This document shows positions 1 to 5,009 of a stretch of DNA of 9,063 nucleotides, in pieces. The first letter of the stretch is position 1; every line of letters begins with the position of its first letter. The stretch lies in assembly GCA_025062175.1 (NCBI GenBank), contig JANXAX010000078.1, positions 1 through 9,063 on the forward strand, read 5' to 3'. The translations under genes were made by a program, and so were the position numbers. The DNA comes from Anaerolineae bacterium. GTDB lineage: Bacteria > Chloroflexota > Anaerolineae > 4572-78 > NAK82. The notes under the pieces are model-generated. The model ran no database searches and had not been told where the DNA came from. It saw only the letters and a program-made list of their open reading frames with translations.

Positions 1-2607
1 CGATTGCGGCCCTTGCAAGGCGATGTCCACGCGCTGTAACTCACCCCAGCGCGCGTCCTTAAGGTCCTGCAACACGGCTGGCGCTTCGACCGCCTTACCA
101 GGCGCTTCACGGTCCAGGATCACGGCGCGGCGATTGACCGCGTTTAACCAGTCCCAGTCCTTCTCCGCGTTGGCAGCGTTGACTACCACTAGGTAGTCGT
201 CCCCACGCAGGCGATAAACTATGATATCGTCAATCACATGGCCATCCAGGTCGAGCAGGTAGGAATACTGCGACTGGCCGTCCTCCAGCCAAGCAACGTA
301 GTTGGTCGTCACCGCGTCCAGAAACGCGGTGGCGTGCGGTCCGCTGACGCGCAACACGCCCATATGGGAGACGTCATACAGCGCGGCGGTGGTACGTGTG
401 GCGCGATGTTCCTCGGCAGCACTGGTATACCACAGCGGCATTTCCCAGCCGGCAAAGGGTGCTATGTGGCGGGTGCGCTGACGATGTTCTGCGTAGAGAC
501 AGGTGCGCTTGAGCGCTGTCTCCTGGGGTGGCTGCCAATGCCATTCGCGGCGCGCGTTCTCCGTTGCGGGAGGCAGGCTGTACTGGCCGATGAAATAGAG
601 TTTGTGCAGGGCGAAGAGATCATGATGGCCCGCGTGATAGAGATCTACACCGTAGCACCCATCACCGGGGTATCTCAACGGCGCATCTTGCTCATGGATG
701 GCGACTAGCAGTGCGTTTGCTGCGCTGGGCACTTCCTCCGGCAACCGAGTCACTTCGTCCGTCGCCAGGTCGGTCACGGTTACTGGCCCTTCCACCTTGG
801 CAAACAGATCGTGAGGGTCGAACAACACGTAGCCATCTGAGAGTCCGCGCAGCCACGCTTTGACGCGTTCGGCTGCGTCAGTGTGCACGGCCATCAGGTA
901 GCGCGCGCGGCCACGTTGATCAGGGGGTAGAGGACTGACGAAGACATCATCCAACACGCGGCCATCCTGGTCGAGGAGCAGGGCGCGGCGCTGTTGTCCG
1001 ACGGCAAGCTCGCTCAGGTCGATGGTGACCACCTGTTGCATAAAAGCGTGAGCACGCCAGCCGGCGATGAGCAATACAGAGCGCTTGCGCTCTTTCGCAG
1101 CTTCTGGCGCGGAAGAGGTTGTCGCCGTAATTGGGGGCGTTATGAAAAAGTGTGGGTAGCTGCTGTGTGGCTCGGGCGCATAAGGTGGAAAAGCGTCTGC
1201 CAACTGGGCGACATCGCGCTTGACCGACTCCAGCACGCCCAGAGCGATCTTGCCACGCGGCATTGGCCCACTGATGCCCGGATAGGTGAAGGGGTGGATA
1301 GCGTCGATAATACGATAAATGCAGTCGGCGATGATCTCCATCTCGGCAGCGCCCATGCCGCGCTGGGTGACCCATGGGGTGCCCAGGCGCACGCCGCGCG
1401 CCTGGGCGGTCACATGGTCGCCGGGCAGCGTGTTCTTGTTCGCCACCAGGCCACAGAGCTCCATGATGCGCACCACGATTTCGCCCAGGAGCGGGTATCC
1501 TTCAGCGCTCTTGATCGGGCGTAAATCCACCAAGAGCATATGGGTGTCCGTGCCACCATAGGCGAGCCGCAGCCCGCGCCGCTGCAAGGCCTGGCCAAGT
1601 GCTTGGGCATTTAGGACGATCTGACGCATCATCGCTTTGAATTCGGGCGTAGCGGCGATTTTAAACGCCACCGCCATCGCGGCGAACTTGTTCGGATGAG
1701 GACCGCCCTGCGCGCCGGGAAAGACGGCAGCGTCCACGCGGCGTGCTTTTTCCGCATCCGTGGTCATGATCACGGCGCCGCGTGGACCGCAGATGGTTTT
1801 ATGGGTCGTGAAGACGATGACATCCGCCAGGCCGACCGGGTTGGGATACACCCCGGCGCTGGCCAGTCCGGCCGGATGTGCGATGTCGGCCATCAACAGC
1901 GCCCCGCAGGCGTCGGCGATCTCGCGGAAGCGCCTCCAATCCGGCGCCCAGGGATAGGAGGTGAACCCCGCCACGATCATGCGCGGGCGGTGTTCCAGCG
2001 CCAGCTGCATGATCGCATCGTAGTCCAGGCGCTCGCTGACCGGGTCGACACCGTAAGAGACGATGCGGTAACGACGACCAGAGATGTGGAATGGGCTGCC
2101 GTGGGAGAGATGGCCGCCCTGAAAGAGGTTCATGCCCATCAGGGTATCGCCTGGTTGGAGGAAGGCGTCGTATACCGCCAGGTTCGCCGCCGCGCCGGAG
2201 AGGGGCTGCACGTTGACATAAATGTGCTCGGCAGGTACCTCGGGTGTGGCGAATAGCGCGGCGCAGCGGCGTTGGGCCAGCGTCTCGACGAAGTGCACGT
2301 AGGTGGTGCCCTTGTAGAAGCGCCGATCGGCATAGCGCCGGTAATAAGCCAGCTGGTGGTCGAATTCCATCAGAAGGTCGAGGTCATCTTGGGCCATCCA
2401 TGTGGGCGGATAACCCTCGGCATACACATTGTTGAAAACGGAACCAAGCGCCTGCAGCACTGCCGGCGGCGCGATGCTTTCTGATGGGATCAGAATGATG
2501 TGCCGCGCTTGACGTTCTGTCTCCAACGCGATCAGACGTGCCACGTCGGCGTCGATCTCGTCCAGCTCAGCAGTCAGGAAGCGACGGGCGTAGCCAGAGG
2601 TATCCAT
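1..2607 (-). CDS. glyA: Fused serine hydroxymethyltransferase / aminomethyltransferase (GlyA-GcvT), 3' end outside window
   Basis: One uninterrupted frame of 869 codons runs from ATG at 2607 past the left edge. Residues 1-475 are an SHMT (serine + THF to glycine + methylene-THF, PLP-dependent). Visible motifs are NVYAEGYP (60-67), NVQPLSGAAANLAVYDAFL (132-150), GGHLSHGSP (164-172), ADIAHPAGL (240-248), TTHKT with the PLP lysine at K270, and GVRLGTP (405-411). Residues 476-510 look like a linker. Residues 513-598 resemble a degenerate GcvT core. From about 698 it is clearly GcvT, the folate-dependent T-protein of glycine cleavage: LKRTCLY, PFAGWEMP (717-724), YDVSHMG (744-750), DDIIVY with the expected catalytic Asp pair at 793-794, NAANAEKD, then IALQGP at the cut edge. 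Oddities are a 26-residue insertion near the SHMT active site (68-93) and a long gap between Shine-Dalgarno and start. Products of both halves share methylene-THF, so channelling is plausible but inferred. The family calls are firm; activity of each half is not proven. Confidence 0.93.
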   Translation of the reverse strand, partial: MDTSGYARRFLTAELDEIDADVARLIALETERQARHIILIPSESIAPPAVLQALGSVFNNVYAEGYPPTWMAQDDLDLLMEFDHQLAYYRRYADRRFYKGTTYVHFVETLAQRRCAALFATPEVPAEHIYVNVQPLSGAAANLAVYDAFLQPGDTLMGMNLFQGGHLSHGSPFHISGRRYRIVSYGVDPVSERLDYDAIMQLALEHRPRMIVAGFTSYPWAPDWRRFREIADACGALLMADIAHPAGLASAGVYPNPVGLADVIVFTTHKTICGPRGAVIMTTDAEKARRVDAAVFPGAQGGPHPNKFAAMAVAFKIAATPEFKAMMRQIVLNAQALGQALQRRGLRLAYGGTDTHMLLVDLRPIKSAEGYPLLGEIVVRIMELCGLVANKNTLPGDHVTAQARGVRLGTPWVTQRGMGAAEMEIIADCIYRIIDAIHPFTYPGISGPMPRGKIALGVLESVKRDVAQLADAFPPYAPEPHSSYPHFFITPPITATTSSAPEAAKERKRSVLLIAGWRAHAFMQQVVTIDLSELAVGQQRRALLLDQDGRVLDDVFVSPLPPDQRGRARYLMAVHTDAAERVKAWLRGLSDGYVLFDPHDLFAKVEGPVTVTDLATDEVTRLPEEVPSAANALLVAIHEQDAPLRYPGDGCYGVDLYHAGHHDLFALHKLYFIGQYSLPPATENARREWHWQPPQETALKRTCLYAEHRQRTRHIAPFAGWEMPLWYTSAAEEHRATRTTAALYDVSHMGVLRVSGPHATAFLDAVTTNYVAWLEDGQSQYSYLLDLDGHVIDDIIVYRLRGDDYLVVVNAANAEKDWDWLNAVNRRAVILDREAPGKAVEAPAVLQDLKDARWGELQRVDIALQGPQS
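817..1062 (-). other. Degenerate GcvT-like module inside the GlyA-GcvT fusion (internal repeat)
   Basis: Residues 516-597 of the fusion align by eye with residues 755-832 of its own GcvT part. Shared features are AHAFMQQVVT against ATAFLDAVTT, LAVGQQRRALLLDQDGRVLDD against LEDGQSQYSYLLDLDGHVIDD, then YLMAV against YLVVV, and AERVKAWL against AEKDWDWL. The Asp pair (553-554) is retained. The preceding GcvT N-terminal signature (FAGWEMP, YDVSHMG) is absent from this copy, so it cannot be a complete T-protein. It may be a remnant of duplication, a YgfZ/GcvT-like folate-binding scaffold, or a structural spacer. The alignment was made by reading, not by a program. Confidence 0.6.
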
Positions 2608-2626
2608 AGAGTCGAAGTTTTTAATT

Positions 2627-2633
2627 CCTCCTT
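2627..2633 (-). promoter_or_regulatory. Shine-Dalgarno site of the glyA-gcvT gene, unusually far from ATG
   Basis: The minus strand reads AAGGAGG, a near-perfect anti-16S match, but 19 bases separate it from the ATG at 2607. The usual distance is 5-9. No ATG, GTG or TTG lies at the normal distance. The in-frame codons between are GGA, ATT, AAA, AAC, TTC, GAC, TCT, so ATG 2607 remains the best start. Confidence 0.55.
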
Positions 2634-2672
2634 GGGGATTGGGGAAGGCACTGAATCCTCTCCTGACTCCCC

Positions 2673-2701
2673 ATTGTACTCACCGTATGCTGATCATGCA
2701 A
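2673..2701 (-). promoter_or_regulatory. Sigma70-type promoter of the glyA-gcvT gene
   Basis: On the minus strand, -35 TTGCAT (2696-2701) and -10 TACAAT (2673-2678) are separated by exactly 17 bases. Each hexamer matches the TTGACA/TATAAT consensus in four or five positions. Transcription would begin near 2666, giving a 5' leader of about 59 bases that contains the Shine-Dalgarno site. I recognise no riboswitch in that leader. Confidence 0.65.
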
Positions 2702-2809
2702 TCGAGGTGATACGTGCGCCGGGAGATCGTTACCAGGGGGCGGTGGGAGTCTCGACACGGGGTGGTGTCCCTCTCATGGATGTCTTGTGGCAAACTCTGC
2801 AGGAACACC

Positions 2810-2843
2810 GCCTATATGGGCGAAATGGCCTATTGGGCAATAT
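2810..2843. repeat. Two tandem near-palindromic repeats, possible operator
   Basis: GCCTATATGGGC (2810-2821) is followed 18 bases later by GCCTATTGGGC (2828-2838). Each unit is roughly symmetrical (GCC...GGC), and the flanks GAAAT and AATAT are also similar. The pair lies a little over 100 bases upstream of the -35 of the glyA-gcvT promoter. A dimeric regulator could bind here, but nothing in the window identifies one, and chance similarity is possible. Confidence 0.3.
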
Positions 2844-2980
2844 CAGCACGCACATGCCGATAGCACGCTTGACACCAGGCGGTTCGCAAGTAGGTGACAC
2901 GCTACTGGGCGGAAGGGGAAGCAGGTCTGGAGAACCGCTTCGCCGTCCGCGTACTATATAATTTGGGGGATAAACTGAAA

Positions 2981-3047
2981 GCAGCGGCTCCAAAGCTGTG
3001 ACAATTATCCAAGCTACAACTGTCAGAGAGCAATTGGAGCCGCTTGC
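2981..3047. repeat. Long inverted repeat / hairpin, possible terminator or structured RNA
   Basis: AGCGGCTCCAA (2983-2993) is perfectly complementary to TTGGAGCCGCT (3034-3044). Two more pairs extend the base across a one-base bulge (2981-2982 with 3046-3047). Inside, GCT/AGC and TGACA/TGTCA can pair again, leaving a loop of about 17 bases. Read on the minus strand it lies about 70 bases past the ferredoxin stop and is followed by GCTTTCAGTTTAT, only a weak U-tract. It could terminate the scpA-ferredoxin transcript, encode a small structured RNA, or be a copy of a dispersed element. The inverted repeat is certain; its role is not. Confidence 0.55.
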
Positions 3048-3087
3048 TTACGCGCGGCTTGGTTTCTCCCGCCACAGAAATGGCATC

Positions 3088-3117
3088 CCTGATCACTGAG
3101 CACGTGAAAGTGTCAGG
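3088..3117 (-). terminator. Possible weak stem-loop at the ferredoxin stop codon
   Basis: CCTGATCACT (3088-3097) can pair with AGTGTCAGG (3109-3117), a nine-pair stem with one bulged base and an 11-base loop. The stop codon of the ferredoxin-like gene lies inside the stem. No run of T follows on the minus strand, so it is at best a poor intrinsic terminator, or an RNA 3'-end stabiliser. Confidence 0.25.
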
Positions 3118-3340
3118 TGGGCACGATGGCATCATAGGGGCATGCCACAGCACATAACAGGCACCCGCGACAGCGATGCACATCCACCACCGGGGCTTCG
3201 TCTTCGTCAACCCGCATCAGGGCGCGGATGCGGCAGGCGCGTTGTGCCAGGCAGCGGCGACAGAGATGACAATGCTCCTCCACCACCCACGCAACCCTTT
3301 TTTCCTGTCCAGTCGCCCTTGAATCGTCCAACCCAGTCAT
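3113..3340 (-). CDS. Small 2[4Fe-4S] ferredoxin-like protein
   Basis: This is a 75-residue protein with two iron-sulfur binding motifs, likely a cytoplasmic low-potential electron carrier or a small electron-transfer subunit. The first motif has cysteines at 24, 27, 30 and 36 (CHLCRRCLAQRAC). The second has them at 57, 60, 63 and 67 and ends in the classical CP (CRGCLLCAVACPYDAI). The first motif has five residues, not three, before its last cysteine and lacks the proline that normally follows. About 23 residues precede the first cluster with no signal peptide. The ATG at 3340 lies 8 bases after the scpA stop. Its AGGAG (3346-3350) overlaps that stop at a spacing of 5, so the two genes are almost surely cotranscribed. 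Its redox partner is unknown; the divergently transcribed MetH-activation-like protein is one candidate by context only. Confidence 0.85.
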   Translation of the reverse strand: MTGLDDSRATGQEKRVAWVVEEHCHLCRRCLAQRACRIRALMRVDEDEAPVVDVHRCRGCLLCAVACPYDAIVPT

Positions 3341-3348
3341 ACGCTCTC

Positions 3349-4188
3349 CTAGACCGCTTCAACGGCAGAGGCATCTTGGGACAGAGCGCCCCGTTCATCG
3401 GTGAAGGATGGGGCATCTGGCCGGCGGTAAACGACGATCTCCCCGAAAGGCACATCCTGCTGTACGTCTACGAAGTTTTGTTTGATCAGTTCGAGCAGGG
3501 CCATAAACGTCACGATGATCTCCAGGCGCTGCGTACACATGCGCATCAAAGTGTCGAACGTCACCTGGGGAAGACACTCTAGTAGCTGACGGATCCACGC
3601 GATGCGTTCCCCGATGGTGACCATGACAGGCGACACCATCTGATCGACCGCCGGGGCAGGGGGGCGGATAGACAAAACCTGTCGCGCAGCCGTGACCAGG
3701 TCTTCCAAAGTGACCTCGCCCGGCGCCAGTCGGGATTCCAGAATCTTGGACGTGCCCACACGCACATAACTGCGCAGATGCAATGCCTCGCGTGTCTCCA
3801 ACACTTGCATCGCCTGCTTGAACTGCCGATAAGCCCGCAGCTGGCGCACTAGCTGGTCGCCAACGTCTTCTCCTTCTTCGCGCGCAGTATCCACGGGGGG
3901 CTTGGGTAACAGCACTTGCGACTTGATGAATACCAGCTTCGCCGCGATCACCAGAAAATCGCTGAGCAGGTCGACATCGACTTCTTGCAAGCTAGCAATG
4001 TACTGCAAATATTGATCAGTCACCTGGGCAAGCGCCACCTTGGTGATGTCCAGCTGCTCCCGCTCGATCAGATGCAACAAAAGGTCAAGTGGGCCCTGGA
4101 ACAGCGGGAGAGTCACCTGGTAAGTGCGACCTGCCTCTCGTCCTGCGATGTATATGCCTTTGCCCTGGGTGATTTGCCAGCTGTCCAC
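3349..4188 (-). CDS. scpA: Segregation and condensation protein A (ScpA), kleisin subunit
   Basis: ScpA is the kleisin that bridges the two heads of the SMC ATPase and recruits ScpB in the chromosome condensation and segregation complex. The N-terminal signature TYQVTLPLFQGPLDLLLHLI followed by EREQLDI is diagnostic. It is followed by VTDQYLQYI and a helical stretch with DFLVIAAKLVFIKSQVLLP. The C-terminal winged helix that contacts the SMC head shows RLEIIVTFMALLELIKQN and FGEIVVYRR. Length from GTG 4188 is 279 residues, normal for the family. The frame is open to a TTG at 4215, but a strong -10 (4195-4200) lies between the two codons, so a start at 4215 would precede the predicted transcript. 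GTG 4188 falls at the predicted first base, suggesting a leaderless mRNA. No scpB follows; a ferredoxin gene does. Family identity is firm, the start less so. Confidence 0.92.
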   Translation of the reverse strand: MDSWQITQGKGIYIAGREAGRTYQVTLPLFQGPLDLLLHLIEREQLDITKVALAQVTDQYLQYIASLQEVDVDLLSDFLVIAAKLVFIKSQVLLPKPPVDTAREEGEDVGDQLVRQLRAYRQFKQAMQVLETREALHLRSYVRVGTSKILESRLAPGEVTLEDLVTAARQVLSIRPPAPAVDQMVSPVMVTIGERIAWIRQLLECLPQVTFDTLMRMCTQRLEIIVTFMALLELIKQNFVDVQQDVPFGEIVVYRRPDAPSFTDERGALSQDASAVEAV

Positions 4189-4202
4189 AGGCTCATTATA
4201 GT
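4174..4202 (+). promoter_or_regulatory. Rightward promoter of the MetH-activation-like gene
   Basis: On the plus strand, TTGCCA (4174-4179) and TATAGT (4197-4202) are separated by 17 bases, each hexamer matching five of six consensus positions. The -35 lies inside the 5' end of scpA and the -10 overlaps the leftward -10 by four bases. Transcription would begin near 4209, giving a leader of about 40 bases before GTG 4249. Confidence 0.6.
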
Positions 4203-4222
4203 ATGGAGAAGGCAACCGTCAA
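4195..4222 (-). promoter_or_regulatory. Leftward promoter of scpA-ferredoxin
   Basis: On the minus strand, TTGACG (4217-4222) and TATAAT (4195-4200) are separated by 16 bases. The -10 is a perfect consensus match and the -35 matches five of six. The expected first transcribed base is about 4188, the G of the GTG proposed as the scpA start. The -10 overlaps that of the rightward promoter. Confidence 0.65.
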
Positions 4223-4248
4223 TCCATTCTCGGTGAAAGCGAGCGGTT

Positions 4249-4971
4249 GTGGAACAGCACCTCTTAGAAGACATACCCTGGCAGATCGACCTTGCCCAGC
4301 TGGCACGACAGCTCCATCTAACCGAAAACCAGGATGCCCTGCAGGAGCTCGAACAGCTGGTCGCCCAGGCGCAGGCAATCGGGCGACCCAAAGCATTTTA
4401 TGCGCTGGCACGTGTCGAAGCGTATCTGGAACAGGGGGTGGTTGTCAACGGTATCGAACTGCGCAGTCGGGTGTTGCGCGTCAACTTGGAGCATGTGCAC
4501 CGTGTCTTCCCCTTCGTGGCAACATGTGGCAACGAGCTCGAAGATTGGAGCCAAAGTGTCTCGAATCGCCTCCTACATCGCTTCTGGGCCGATCAAATTA
4601 AAGAGTCCGCTCTGCGCAGCGCTATCACCTATATGCGTGATCATCTGGTGAGCCATTATCAGCCTGGTCAGATTGCCCAGATGAACCCGGGATCGTTGGC
4701 GGACTGGCCGCTGGGGCAGCAAAAGCCCTTGTTCCGTATCCTGGGCACTGCTCCACAGCGCATCGGGGTGCGGCTGACCGAACGGATGCTCATGATCCCC
4801 ACCAAGTCCGTGTCGGGCATCATCTTTCCGACCGAGACCACGTTTGAGAATTGCCAGCTCTGCCCCTTAGAACCGTGTCCAAGCCGCAGGGCGGTGTACG
4901 ACCCAACACTCTATTCCCGACGCTATCAGTCGCCGGTGCACGCCCCATCCGCACCGGATGAAAAGACCTAG
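4249..4971 (+). CDS. Stand-alone MetH activation-domain-like protein (corrinoid reactivation)
   Basis: This 240-residue protein resembles the C-terminal activation domain of cobalamin-dependent methionine synthase, which binds AdoMet and restores inactive cob(II)alamin by reductive methylation. Supporting features are LEDIPWQID near the start, MNPGSLADWPLGQQKPLFRI (145-164), IGVRLTERMLMIPTKSVSGI (172-191) and a C-terminal ENCQLCPLEPCPSRRAVYD. No catalytic MetH modules are attached, so it must act on a separate corrinoid protein not seen here. The AdoMet-binding RxxxGY motif of MetH aligns with Q144-M-N-P-G148-S149, so Arg and Tyr are not kept. Cysteines 202, 205 and 210 could bind metal. GTG 4249 is the only plausible start: an in-frame stop (TGA) lies at 4234-4236. 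The ribosome site is weak (GGTGA near 4232). Family assignment is good; the exact partner is unknown. Confidence 0.8.
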   Translation: MEQHLLEDIPWQIDLAQLARQLHLTENQDALQELEQLVAQAQAIGRPKAFYALARVEAYLEQGVVVNGIELRSRVLRVNLEHVHRVFPFVATCGNELEDWSQSVSNRLLHRFWADQIKESALRSAITYMRDHLVSHYQPGQIAQMNPGSLADWPLGQQKPLFRILGTAPQRIGVRLTERMLMIPTKSVSGIIFPTETTFENCQLCPLEPCPSRRAVYDPTLYSRRYQSPVHAPSAPDEKT

Positions 4972-5009
4972 CACTTCTGCCTCCATTACTGAGAGCGACT
5001 CTTCTGTCT

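Larger units (their letters stand above)
2702..3112. other. Intergenic stretch without a convincing gene
   Basis: These 411 bases separate the end of the ferredoxin-like gene from the promoter of glyA-gcvT; both neighbours read leftward. Open frames exist on both strands (for example plus strand up to 2961, and minus strand 2730-2993). None shows a recognisable family, a clear ribosome site or homology I can name. The stretch holds two tandem near-palindromes (2810-2843), a TATAAT on the plus strand (2957-2962) with no matching -35, and a long hairpin (2981-3047). Confidence 0.6.

Noticed and set aside
238..2256. Several plus-strand frames (238-708, 994-1524, 1696-2256)
   Set aside because: All are antisense to the GlyA-GcvT frame, whose motifs are unambiguous, and none resembles a protein family.
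2791..2803. CAAACTCTGCAGG, reminiscent of part of a glycine riboswitch
   Set aside because: It is on the strand opposite to glyA-gcvT, upstream of its promoter, and the other conserved aptamer segments are missing.
2869..2874. TTGACA on the plus strand as a possible -35
   Set aside because: No acceptable -10 lies 16-18 bases downstream, and the TATAAT at 2957-2962 is far too distant.
2500..2961. Plus-strand frame of 153 codons reaching into the intergenic region
   Set aside because: Its first third is antisense to glyA and the rest shows no ribosome site, domain or conserved motif. A small unknown gene cannot be fully excluded but is not supported.
4203..4601. Plus-strand frame of 132 codons at the start of the MetH-activation-like gene
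   Set aside because: It overlaps the well-supported gene at 4249-4971 in another frame and has no motifs.
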